A stretch of 37,760 bases of DNA from an uncultured Acidobacteriota bacterium (GTDB lineage: Bacteria > Acidobacteriota > Terriglobia > Bryobacterales > Bryobacteraceae): contig CADECY010000093.1 in assembly GCA_902825945.1 (NCBI GenBank), positions 1 through 37,760 on the forward strand. The letters run 5' to 3'. Both the position numbers and the translations under genes were made by a program. Positions 1 through 7,998 of this stretch are shown here, piece by piece; position 1 is the first letter of the stretch; each line of letters opens with the position of its first letter. Under the pieces are notes generated by a model. It saw only the letters and a list, made by a program, of their open reading frames with translations, was not told where the DNA came from and did not search any database.

Positions 1-926
1 ACGAACCGCGCGACGCCCGTTGCAAACGGCGTCGCCGGCGCGTAGCCGAGACACTTCCGCGCAGGGGTGACGTCGGCGCAGGTTACCGGCATGTCACCCA
101 TCTGCGCAGGCAATCGCTCGAGAATCGCCTTCCTCCCGAGTGCCGCCTCGATCGTCCGGACCATCACCGCCAAGCTGACCGGCGTCGAATTGCCGAGATT
201 GAATACCGAGAACGGCTCGGCGTCATAGCCGATCGCGGCGACGATGCCCGACACCGTGTCATCGACGTAGGTGTAGTCACGGCTGCTCGTTCCATCGCCG
301 TAGAAGGGAACAGGCCGGCCGGTGTCAATGAGCGCGGTGAACTTGTGAATCGCCAGGTCGGGGCGCTGACGGGGACCGTAGACAGTGAAAAACCGCAGGC
401 AAGTTACGTTGAGCCCGTACAGATGCGAATAGACGGCGCACATCTTTTCCGCAGCCAGTTTGGTCGCCGCGTAGGGAGACATCGGCAGGGTGACCGTGTC
501 GGCTTCCGAGAACGGCACACGGTTGGCGCTACCGTAAACCGAACTCGACGACGCGAGCAGGAACTTCCGCACACCCGCATGTCGCGCCGCCTCGAGCATC
601 GCGATCGTTCCCTGGACATTCACCCGTTCGTACAGCAGCGGATCGTCGAGCGATGGCCGCACGCCTACGCGGGCCGCCAAGTGCACGATGGCATCGGGGC
701 TCGCGCGACGCACGCTCTCCGCGGCCGCTTCCGGATCGCAGATATCCAGTTCGTCGAATTCGAACGCTCCATGCCGCGCCACCTCGGCAAGATTGGCGCG
801 TTTGAGCTCCGGAGAATAATAACCGTCGAGGTTGTCGGCGATGGTCACTCCATGGCCTTCGCCCAGCAATCGCTCGGCGAGATTGGACCCGATGAAGCCG
901 GCTCCCCCGGTGATGAGCACCTTCAT
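1..926 (-). CDS. UDP-glucuronate 4-epimerase-type NAD-dependent epimerase (3' end outside window)
   Basis: The reverse strand from ATG at 926 reads as an extended short-chain dehydrogenase/reductase without a stop before base 1, so the C-terminus is cut off. It opens with MKVLITGGAGFIGSN, the Rossmann GxxGxxG NAD-binding loop. It then shows the SSSVYG strand carrying the catalytic Ser and the SPYAATK active-site Tyr-x3-Lys. The segment DNLDGYYSPELK after the second strand is typical of UDP-glucuronate 4-epimerases rather than GalE. The expected product is UDP-galacturonate or a similar sugar nucleotide for the polysaccharide genes alongside. It diverges from the flippase operon across a 275-base gap. 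The family is certain; substrate specificity is inferred. Confidence 0.88.
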   Translation of the reverse strand, partial: MKVLITGGAGFIGSNLAERLLGEGHGVTIADNLDGYYSPELKRANLAEVARHGAFEFDELDICDPEAAAESVRRASPDAIVHLAARVGVRPSLDDPLLYERVNVQGTIAMLEAARHAGVRKFLLASSSSVYGSANRVPFSEADTVTLPMSPYAATKLAAEKMCAVYSHLYGLNVTCLRFFTVYGPRQRPDLAIHKFTALIDTGRPVPFYGDGTSSRDYTYVDDTVSGIVAAIGYDAEPFSVFNLGNSTPVSLAVMVRTIEAALGRKAILERLPAQMGDMPVTCADVTPARKCLGYAPATPFATGVARF

Positions 927-1201
927 TCCGCGGGCAACTCACTCATCCAGGCGCTGATTGGCTCCACCTGGAGAGTGTAGCAATCGAGGCTGAATTGCCA
1001 CAATCGGAAACACTCGCCCTACTCGCCCCCGGTGGTCACCCACATCTGGGGGGTGAGAATATTTGCCTCGCGCCGACACTATATTTATAGCCGTCCTCGA
1101 ACGGTGAGATAGATAACCCGCGCCTCCGGCCGGCGCTCCGGAGTTCGCACGGGCGCGCGCTCGCGGCCCTCCTTCCTTTCGACCGGAGGCAACCCCGAAC
1201 C
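927..1201. promoter_or_regulatory. Divergent intergenic region with inverted repeat and AT-rich promoter-like patch
   Basis: This gap separates the leftward epimerase from the rightward flippase operon and should hold both promoters. Visible elements are an inverted repeat TCACCC (1036-1041) / GGGTGA (1051-1056) and an AT-rich patch around 1079-1088 (TATATTTATAG). TTGCCT at 1063-1068 lies about 16 bases before TTATAG, so a weak sigma70-like promoter firing rightward is possible. GGAGG at 1185-1189 is the ribosome binding site for the next gene. None of these is strong enough to be definite. Confidence 0.3.
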
Positions 1202-2521
1202 TTGGCCCACCACTACCGGCCGCTGCGGCGTCTCATCCATGGCATCTCCTGGACCGCCCTCGGCGCGGTCCTGTCTCGCCTGGCGCTGCTCGCCGGAACC
1301 ATCCTCTGCGCCCGGATTCTCGGGCCGGTTCCCTACGGTAAGCTCGCGCTGCTGCAGAATGGTGTCCTGACGCTCGGAACCTTCGCGGGCTTGGGCATGG
1401 CCGTCACCGTGACCAAGCACCTTTCCGAGATGCGGATCCGGCAGCCGGAACAAGCGAGCCGTCTGCTCGGGCTGACGTTGCTGATTTCGCTCGCTTCCGC
1501 TTGCGCCGCCGGGCTCCTGTTGGCACTGTTACGCACACCGGTCGCCGCGGAGATCCTGCGCGCGCCCGATGTCGCGCCCTTGTTACCGGTCACAGCGATT
1601 ACACTCGTCTTCACCGTCCTGGCCGCGGTACAGTCCGCGGCGCTCGCCGGATTCGAGGCGTTCCCCTCGCTCGCGACCGCGAACTTCGCCAGCGGAATCG
1701 CCACCGCAGCCTTCACCGTATCCGGGGCCGCGCTCGGCGAACTCGAAGGCGCGCTCCTGGGCGCCGCCGCCGGTGGATTGTTCTCGGCCGCCGTGCTGGC
1801 GGTGGCCGTCCGGCGCTCGGCGCGGCGCTTCGGGTTCGTTTTGCGATTCGATCCTCGCCGCGACGACCTGCGCCTGATGATCAGCGCGAGCCTTCCCATG
1901 CTGCTCGCAGGTGTGATTCCTCCGGCTGTCACCACGCTCACCGGAACGATGCTCGCGCGGACCCACGGCGGATACGCGGAACTCGGCCTGTTCGCCGCCG
2001 CCGATCAGTGGCGCACGGCCATCCTGTTTCTGCCCGCGCTGATGAGCCAGGCGTCGCTACCGATTCTCACCGACCTTTACGCGGGCGGAGACCTGGCCTC
2101 TTACCGCCGCTTGTTTCAAGTGAACCTGCTCGGCACCAGCGCCGCCTGTCTCGCCGCCGCCACGCTGATCACGCTCGCCGGGCCCGCCGTGATGGCGGTC
2201 TACGGCAAGGCCTACGCTCCCCACTCGGACGTCCTCATGTACTGTTGCGCCGGCGCCGCGCTCGCCGGAATCGCGGGCGCCGGCGCCCAGGTACTCACCA
2301 GTTCCGGCCGCTACTGGATCGGTTTTCAACTGAACTTTGTGTGGGCGATCGTGCTTCTCGGCTGCGGGTTTCTGTGGCGCGCCGATGGCGCCCTCGGGCT
2401 GGCGCGCGCCTACTGTCTTTCCTACGCCGTGCACCTGGCGGTTGTCGCCGCGGTGACGTTTCTCTTGGCCCGCGGACCACTCTCGGTTCCAGAACACCGT
2501 ATCACCAAGGACCTCGCATGA
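1202..2521 (+). CDS. Wzx-like polysaccharide flippase (oligosaccharide/MOP exporter superfamily)
   Basis: The 439-residue product is hydrophobic throughout, with about 12 to 14 predicted membrane segments. The start ISWTALGAVLSRLALLAGTILCARILGP is the usual first segment of Wzx/RfbX-type proteins (polysaccharide synthesis family). Such proteins flip undecaprenyl-linked oligosaccharide repeat units to the periplasmic face of the inner membrane. The start is a TTG with GGAGG 12 bases upstream; the nearby ATG at about 1239 is out of frame. The stop overlaps the methyltransferase start as ATGA, so this is the first gene of a coupled five-gene operon. A second flippase lies at 20036-21481. The linked sugar is unknown. 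Confidence 0.85.
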   Translation: MAHHYRPLRRLIHGISWTALGAVLSRLALLAGTILCARILGPVPYGKLALLQNGVLTLGTFAGLGMAVTVTKHLSEMRIRQPEQASRLLGLTLLISLASACAAGLLLALLRTPVAAEILRAPDVAPLLPVTAITLVFTVLAAVQSAALAGFEAFPSLATANFASGIATAAFTVSGAALGELEGALLGAAAGGLFSAAVLAVAVRRSARRFGFVLRFDPRRDDLRLMISASLPMLLAGVIPPAVTTLTGTMLARTHGGYAELGLFAAADQWRTAILFLPALMSQASLPILTDLYAGGDLASYRRLFQVNLLGTSAACLAAATLITLAGPAVMAVYGKAYAPHSDVLMYCCAGAALAGIAGAGAQVLTSSGRYWIGFQLNFVWAIVLLGCGFLWRADGALGLARAYCLSYAVHLAVVAAVTFLLARGPLSVPEHRITKDLA

Positions 2522-3447
2522 CTCAACCCTGGACGAGCGACGAGCTCGAAATCGTCACCTGCGACTGCTGCGGACACCGCAAGTCCAGCGCCGTGTACCG
2601 CCGCCCCGATGGCCTCGACGTCGTTCGATGCCTGAACTGCGGATTGCACTTCCTGAACCCGCGCCCGGTCGCGGCCGCGATCGGCCGCCTTTACGATTCG
2701 GCCTACTATACGAGCGGTAACCGATCGATCGGCTACGCCTACGACTACGCGTCGGAATCGTTCCGCCCGATCGCCGCCGAAGTGGCGTCTAACCGTCTGC
2801 AGGTGCTCACCGGCCTGATGCCGCTCGAAGGCAAACGAGTGCTCGAAATCGGATGCGCCACCGGAGAGTTCTGCGCGGCCGCACGCAAGGCCGGCGCCAC
2901 GCCGCTCGGCATCGATCTATCGGGCGAAATCGTCGATGTCGCCACGCGCCGCTACCCCTCGATCGCATTCCGGAAAGACACGGCCGAGTCGATCGCCGGC
3001 ACCGGGCAGCGGTTCGACGTGGTGACCGCCTACGAGGTGATCGAACACGTGCCCGCGCCCGCCTCCTGGCTCCGCGCCTCGTCGGCGCTCCTCGAACCCG
3101 GCGGGCGGCTCGTGATCAGCACTCCCAACGTGACCCGCGCCGAGGCCGTCGGCCCGGACAACTGGACGGGCTTCAACACCAGCCTCGAGCATCTCTACTT
3201 CTTCTCGCTCGATTCGCTCATGTCGATGATGGCGCGCTTCGGCTTGGCCGTGGAAGCAGTCTATTCACAGGGCACCGGACTTCTCACGCCGGAACCGGTG
3301 AGCGCGTTGCGGGCCGTGTTCGCGCGCCTGGGCCTGCTCGAAGCGGCCCGCCGCGCCAAGCACGCCTTCCTTGCGCCCCCGCCCTATTCGCGGTGGAACC
3401 CGGGCGATCAGCTTCACACACTCATGGTAATCGCGAGGAAGTCATGA
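2518..3447 (+). CDS. Class I SAM-dependent methyltransferase with N-terminal zinc-ribbon motif
   Basis: The 309-residue protein has two N-terminal CxxC pairs (Cys15/Cys18 and Cys38/Cys41) that probably bind zinc. They are followed by a class I methyltransferase core: motif I LEIGCATG at residues 109-116, an acidic strand end near GIDLS at 131-135 and EVIEHV at 173-178. This layout is common in methyltransferases of O-antigen and exopolysaccharide clusters, where they methylate sugars or cap chains. ATG at 2518 overlaps the flippase stop, and its own stop overlaps the next ATG, so translation is probably coupled. The fold is clear; the substrate is unknown. Confidence 0.88.
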   Translation: MTQPWTSDELEIVTCDCCGHRKSSAVYRRPDGLDVVRCLNCGLHFLNPRPVAAAIGRLYDSAYYTSGNRSIGYAYDYASESFRPIAAEVASNRLQVLTGLMPLEGKRVLEIGCATGEFCAAARKAGATPLGIDLSGEIVDVATRRYPSIAFRKDTAESIAGTGQRFDVVTAYEVIEHVPAPASWLRASSALLEPGGRLVISTPNVTRAEAVGPDNWTGFNTSLEHLYFFSLDSLMSMMARFGLAVEAVYSQGTGLLTPEPVSALRAVFARLGLLEAARRAKHAFLAPPPYSRWNPGDQLHTLMVIARKS

Positions 3448-4613
3448 ACCGGCCGAACAAAGTCCTGACGCTGCAAAACTACTATCTGCCCGGCCATCGC
3501 GGAGGCGGGCCCATTCGCGCGATCTCGAACATGATCGCCGCACTCGACGGCGACGCCGGCTTCTGGGTGGTGACCAACGATCGCGATCTCGGCGTGAACG
3601 ATCCCTATCCGGCGGTCCCGCGCGGGCAGTGGTCGGCCGTGGGTCCGGCGAACGTTCTCTACATCGATCCGCTGCACTCGCTCGGAACCATCTGGCGTCT
3701 GCTGCGTGAGTTCGATCACGACATCCTGTATCTGAATAGCGTTTTCGAACGGCGCTATTCGCTGTGGCCACTATTGTTGCGCCGTCTCGGCCTGATTCGG
3801 GACCGGTTGACGATCCTGGCTCCGCGCGGAGAACTGGGGCTGAACGCGCTCGCGATCAAAGGCGTGCGCAAGCGCGCTCTGCTCGCCGCGGCGATGCGCA
3901 CCGGCCTTTACGACAATCTCGTATGGCACGCCACCAGTCACACCGAAGTCGCCGACATCGGGCGCTTCCTGAAGGAGTACGATTGTCCAGGCCGCATTTT
4001 CCAGGCCGACGATATCGTCGACACGCGAAAACACACACGGCCCCCAGCCGAGCCAAAGCAGCCCGGCCATGCGCGGTTGATCTATCTCTCCCGCATCGTG
4101 CCCAAGAAGAACCTCGCCTTCGCACTGTCGGTTCTACGCCAGGTGAAGGGCCGCGTGACATTCGACATCTACGGCCCGCGGGAAGACGCGCGCTACTGGG
4201 CCAGGTGCGAATCGGTCATTGCCACGCTGCCCTCCAACATCACCGTCAACTATCGTGGCGTGCTGCCGCACGATCGTGTGCTCGATACTTTCGGGCAATA
4301 CGATCTCTTCTTCTTTCCCACGCTCAACGAGAATTTCGGGTACGCGGTCTTCGAGGCGCTGAAGGCCGGCTGTCCGGTGTTGTTGAGCAACGAGACCCCC
4401 TGGGAGGAAGCGGCGCGGTGCGGCGCCGGCTGGATTCTGCCGCTCGGTGACCCAGGGCCCTTCGCTGGGCGCATCGAGGAAGTGGCCGCGCGCGGCGACA
4501 TCGCGCAGCGCGGCCAATCGGCCCGCGCCCTCGACTACGCCGCTCGCGTCTCCGCCGATCCGGCGGCCGTCACCGGACATCGCGACCTGTTCCAACTCGT
4601 GGAGGCCGGATGA
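3444..4613 (+). CDS. Glycosyltransferase, GT-B fold (GT1/GT4 type)
   Basis: The 389-residue protein has a Gly-rich N-terminal donor/acceptor loop (GHRGGGPIRA). The C-terminal domain carries YLSRIVPKKN, with the Arg/Lys pair that contacts the nucleotide-sugar phosphates, and an E-x7-E motif in NENFGYAVFEALKAGCPVL. These are marks of retaining GT4 enzymes working on the cytoplasmic side of the membrane. It should add one sugar to the lipid-linked repeat unit. ATGA overlaps at both ends place it inside the operon. No signal peptide or membrane segment is seen. Confidence 0.88.
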   Translation: MNRPNKVLTLQNYYLPGHRGGGPIRAISNMIAALDGDAGFWVVTNDRDLGVNDPYPAVPRGQWSAVGPANVLYIDPLHSLGTIWRLLREFDHDILYLNSVFERRYSLWPLLLRRLGLIRDRLTILAPRGELGLNALAIKGVRKRALLAAAMRTGLYDNLVWHATSHTEVADIGRFLKEYDCPGRIFQADDIVDTRKHTRPPAEPKQPGHARLIYLSRIVPKKNLAFALSVLRQVKGRVTFDIYGPREDARYWARCESVIATLPSNITVNYRGVLPHDRVLDTFGQYDLFFFPTLNENFGYAVFEALKAGCPVLLSNETPWEEAARCGAGWILPLGDPGPFAGRIEEVAARGDIAQRGQSARALDYAARVSADPAAVTGHRDLFQLVEAG

Positions 4614-5800
4614 AGGCCGCGATCCTCGTCACCCACTTCACCGCCGGAGACGGCGGGCGCGTGGAGGTGGCGGGCGGCGGACGCCCGCGCATGGTCCGCG
4701 ATCTGGCGCGATATTTCGTCTCCCGCGGAATCGCGGTGGATGTCTACGAGCGCCACCGGGCCACGGCGCCGTTCGAAATCGAACCCGGGATCCGTGTCCG
4801 GCGCGTACGCACTCCAGTGTCCGCGTGGGGAGATCTCGTCTTCGCGCTCGAAACGCGCTCGCGTCTCGATGAATACGATCTGTGCTGCTATGCGTCGCCC
4901 GAGGATGGCTTTCCGTTCTTTGCCGGAAAGCGCGCGTTCGCCATGCAGCACGGCATCTGGTGGGACTCGCCGGCATACGGCTGGGCCCGCCGCAAAGTGA
5001 CCGCCGCGGTACAGGCAATACGCAACCTCGCCATGTGCCGAAGGACCGCGGCGGTCCTGTGCGTCGATACCAATTTCATCAACTATCTGCGTCTGCTCGG
5101 GCCCGCCGGAAACGAAGCCGCTCGGAACTGCTTCTACGTTCCCAACTACGCTGATCTCGACGAATTTCCCACGCCGGACGAACGGACCATCCGCCGCAGG
5201 TTCGAGCAACGGCGGCTGGTCTTCTTGCGCCGGTTCGAACCTCCGCGCGGCGGCCCGTTCTTCGTCGAGGTATGCGAACGGCTGTGCCAGCGCGGGGTCG
5301 AGTTTCAGGCGCTGATTGCCGGCTGGGGCAGCGAGGAACAGCGTGTTCGGGCAATGGTTGCACGCAATCCGGAACTGGCGCGGCGCGTGACGTTCCAGAC
5401 GGCTGGTCTCGATTCGGCGGCGGCGATTCTCGGCGGCGCGGCGTTGAGCGTGGTGCCGACACTATGGTCGGAGGGAACCAGCCTCAGCGCGATCGAGTCG
5501 ATCGTCTCGGGCGTGCCCGTGGTGGTGAGCGATGTAGGAGGACTCGGTAACCTGGTGCTGCCCGGATTCAACGGAGCCGTGTGCGGCGTGCGCGCGGATG
5601 ATTTCGCGGACGCCATCGAGCGGATGCTCGCCCGCTGGGAGCCCTACTCGCGGCTCGCGCGGCATTGTCTGTCGATGCGCGAGGAGCTCTCGCGGCAGCG
5701 TTGGATCGCTGCGGTGGAACAACTGCTCGGCCGCGCGGGTCTGTTGCCCCTGCCCGAGGCAACCCACGAAGTGGAACCAGTGGCGGTGACGAGGCTCTAG
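4610..5800 (+). CDS. Glycosyltransferase, GT4-like
   Basis: The 396-residue GT-B protein has N-terminal GGGRPRMVRDLARYF and a C-terminal E-x7-E motif in EGTSLSAIESIVSGVPVVVSDVGG, the nucleotide-sugar binding edge of GT4 enzymes. The loop that usually reads GR-x-x-x-x-KG is here LRRFEPPRGG, with Arg residues kept but the Lys replaced, so the donor-phosphate contact may differ. It starts at the ATG overlapping the preceding stop. The next gene's ATG follows its stop codon directly. It is probably the second sugar-adding step encoded in this operon. Confidence 0.86.
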   Translation: MKAAILVTHFTAGDGGRVEVAGGGRPRMVRDLARYFVSRGIAVDVYERHRATAPFEIEPGIRVRRVRTPVSAWGDLVFALETRSRLDEYDLCCYASPEDGFPFFAGKRAFAMQHGIWWDSPAYGWARRKVTAAVQAIRNLAMCRRTAAVLCVDTNFINYLRLLGPAGNEAARNCFYVPNYADLDEFPTPDERTIRRRFEQRRLVFLRRFEPPRGGPFFVEVCERLCQRGVEFQALIAGWGSEEQRVRAMVARNPELARRVTFQTAGLDSAAAILGGAALSVVPTLWSEGTSLSAIESIVSGVPVVVSDVGGLGNLVLPGFNGAVCGVRADDFADAIERMLARWEPYSRLARHCLSMREELSRQRWIAAVEQLLGRAGLLPLPEATHEVEPVAVTRL

Positions 5801-7198
5801 ATGCTCTTCGTTCTCAACGCGCTCGTTCTCGGATTGGAAATCGCCCTGTGGCTCGTGCTGTTCAGCCAGCCGAGGCGCTATATCAAGGGCCTGTTCCTGC
5901 TCGCCCCCTGGCTCGGACTCTACACCGTCATGGCCGCCGAGTGGGACTTCTTCAAGGCGGGCCTCGTCATGTCACCGCTGTTGTGGCTGCGGGGTCCGCG
6001 CATGCCAGCGCTCGGGCGCATTCGCGTCGCGCTGTTCGGCGTGGCAATCATCGCCGTGACCCTGCTCAGTTGGCAACTGTTCTCGAAGGAGGTGCGGCAG
6101 TACGACATCCTCCGCACCGTGAACGTCGATAGCCGTCTATCGATCGCGACCGGACTGTTTCTGCTGCGTCTATCGCTGCCGTTTCTGATCTGCGCCTTTC
6201 TCAAGCGCCCGTCCGATATCGCCGGTTGCGTTTCCGCCTACGTGAATTCGGTGCTCGTGCTCTGCATCTACGGACTGTTCCAGCAGGCCGTGTTCGTGAT
6301 GACCGGCCATCCGGTGACCTATGTCATGCGGCAAGGCGTTTTCGGCGAGTCGTCGGAGGTGTCATCGGTCCAGATGTTCGGCTGGACGCTGATGCGAGTT
6401 CACTCGTTCAGCAAGGAGCCGAAGGACCTCGCGCTGTTCTGCGTGCCGGCGATCGCCTGGCTATGGTCGCAACTGGGTGCGCGACGAATGGTGGTGGTGA
6501 AGCTGGTGGTAATCCTGGCGGCCGCCGTGCTGACGTTTTCGTCGTCGTTCGTGCTCGTGTTTCCGGCCGTTGTGTTCGTGGTGGAGTGGATGCGGCACCG
6601 CCGTGGAATCAGGCGCCGCCCAGCAACCTATGTTTTCGGCGCGCTCGTGCTCGCCACCTTTGTGCCGTTCTATCTGAGCGTCAGCCAGGTGCGCGTATCG
6701 GAACGCTTCAACCGCGCGGAAGACCTGTTGCAGGTGGGCCGCGAGCGTCCACTCTACTACTTCCTCGCCGATCAGTTTCCGCGCTCGCTGTTCGGCTACG
6801 GCGTGGGCACCCAGACGAGCTTCCTGCCCGGATACATGAGCCGCGAGTACTGGTCGAAGAGCCTCGATACCCGCGAGGTCGTCGGCGTCGATTCGTTCGC
6901 GATGACGCTGTTTTCCGATCTCGGAATCGAGGGACTGCTGCTGGTGCTGCTGGCCGTGCTGGCGGCGGTCCGGAGCAAGCGCGTGAGCCTGCCCACCAAG
7001 TCCGCGCTGGCAGCAGTGGCGATCGCCGGGATCCCGCTCAACTGCGACCTGCGATCCGGGGTCCTGTGGCTGTTCCTGGGACTGGCGGCGGCCGAAGCGC
7101 GCTTGTCGCGGCCGGGTCCGAAGACGGCGTTGGTTTCGCGGGAGGTGCGGTGGCGGCGCCCGGAGGTTGTCGAGGAGGTGGTGCGGGGCAGGGGATGA
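5801..7198 (+). CDS. Wzy-like O-antigen/exopolysaccharide polymerase, copy 1
   Basis: The 465-residue protein has about 10 to 12 membrane segments and a large periplasmic loop containing RVHSFSKEPKDLALF, reminiscent of the Arg/Glu-Pro motif of Wzy and O-antigen ligase proteins. A second conserved stretch follows (SERFNRAEDLLQV, GYGVGTQTSF). Such enzymes join repeat units on undecaprenyl pyrophosphate at the periplasmic face. It begins right after the preceding stop and ends the operon. A close paralogue lies at 35297-36664 with conserved blocks over its whole length. The C-terminal tail after residue 435 is charged and is not shared with the paralogue. No specific family name is certain. Confidence 0.78.
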   Translation: MLFVLNALVLGLEIALWLVLFSQPRRYIKGLFLLAPWLGLYTVMAAEWDFFKAGLVMSPLLWLRGPRMPALGRIRVALFGVAIIAVTLLSWQLFSKEVRQYDILRTVNVDSRLSIATGLFLLRLSLPFLICAFLKRPSDIAGCVSAYVNSVLVLCIYGLFQQAVFVMTGHPVTYVMRQGVFGESSEVSSVQMFGWTLMRVHSFSKEPKDLALFCVPAIAWLWSQLGARRMVVVKLVVILAAAVLTFSSSFVLVFPAVVFVVEWMRHRRGIRRRPATYVFGALVLATFVPFYLSVSQVRVSERFNRAEDLLQVGRERPLYYFLADQFPRSLFGYGVGTQTSFLPGYMSREYWSKSLDTREVVGVDSFAMTLFSDLGIEGLLLVLLAVLAAVRSKRVSLPTKSALAAVAIAGIPLNCDLRSGVLWLFLGLAAAEARLSRPGPKTALVSREVRWRRPEVVEEVVRGRG

Positions 7199-7350
7199 GT
7201 GTGCTGGGATCGCTCGATTGTTCCGGCTGCGGGCGTCGGGCTGGTGTTTTCTACCCTGCGCGATCGTCGCCTACAGCGGCTGGTGTTGCACCGCCACCGA
7301 CGGAATGATTTGACGTTCGGGCCCACCTCGTTCGGCCAGGATCAGTCGAG

Positions 7351-7572
7351 TCAAGCCTGTTTCCGCGCGAAGACGGAGAGCAGGTCGAAAGCGGCGTGCA
7401 TCAACATCCCTGGCACGAGAGCACCGCGCCACGCGGCGACGGTTCCGAAAAGATGCCGAGGAACGTGACCGTCACCATGATCTTCCACGGCAGGGCGGCG
7501 TGGGGCTACGCCATATGCGAGTGCTTGCACGACCACAGCGGCTCCACCCCGGCGGTTCAGTCGCGGATTGCG
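7351..7572 (-). pseudogene. Remnant of a CPBP-family intramembrane metalloprotease (C-terminal end, frameshifted)
   Basis: On the minus strand three frames must be stitched to read a CPBP (CAAX/bacteriocin-processing) protease tail. The pieces are AAVVVQALAYGVA, then after a shift near 7503 HAALPWKIMVTVTFLGIF, then after a second shift near 7452 FGTVAAWRGALVPG and MHAAFDLLSVFARKQA before a TGA at 7351. The family pattern is a membrane helix ending in a catalytic His (FGxxH), a glycine-rich helix, an AWRxxLxPGxxxHA segment and a final helix. All are present, but in broken frames. The upstream EExxxR catalytic half is not recognisable. This is a decayed gene, not a functional protease. Confidence 0.7.
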
Positions 7573-7653
7573 AGCACCAACGACGCTTTCGTGACCCAGA
7601 TCTGCGATCCGTGGCCCGGCGCCCAGGAACCCGCGCGGTTCCGCCATGTTCGC

Positions 7654-7950
7654 GGCGCGGCGCCGCCGGAAGCACAAATGAACTCGGTGTGGTCCGGTTG
7701 CACGCAACCGTTCGAGGTGCCCGAGGTAACGGCAAATCAGCCGTGGCTGGTGCCAGCGCGGGAATCCACGGCGCTGCCGATGCCGCTGAGACTGAGCGTG
7801 AACGTGGATGGGCTCGAACCGGGTGAGTACCGGGCATCGGTTTACGTGACGGTGCCAGACGCGTTTCATCCACGGCTCGAGATCCCGGTCGTGTTGGAGG
7901 TGACCGATTCGCCGGTGGCGGGCGCGGCAAGGCCCAGGTGGTCGAAATGA
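7654..7950 (+). pseudogene. BACON-like domain fragment (remnant of a larger surface protein)
   Basis: The plus strand reads a BACON-like beta-sandwich: FEVPEVTANQPWLVP, then LRLSVNVDGLEPGEYRASV and LEIPVVLEVTDSP. This spacing (PWL, then a GL-x-x-G-x-Y turn, then IPVxLxV) matches BACON domains, which occur in tandem in large secreted acidobacterial and Bacteroidetes proteins. Here only one domain remains. Sequence upstream in the same frame overlaps the CPBP remnant on the other strand and does not look like protein. An ATG at 7678 could start a 90-residue product, but with no signal peptide and no recognisable ribosome binding site. It is probably debris of a longer gene. Confidence 0.55.
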
Positions 7951-7960
7951 AGCTTTTCGG

Positions 7961-7986
7961 TGGGCCGCCTTCGTGGAGGCGGCCCA
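7961..7986. terminator. Strong hairpin between converging units
   Basis: TGGGCCGCCT at 7961-7970 pairs perfectly with AGGCGGCCCA at 7977-7986 around a six-base loop. It lies 12 bases past the stop of the 1182-aa protein gene read leftward. There is no T-tract on either side, so it may be a Rho-assisted or 3'-end-protecting stem rather than a classical intrinsic terminator. Confidence 0.5.
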
Positions 7987-7998
7987 GCACACCTCGGC

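Noticed and set aside
7199..7468. Plus-strand ORF of 89 codons after the polymerase
   Set aside because: Composition is Arg/Cys/His-rich with no hydrophobic or domain pattern, and it overlaps the CPBP remnant.
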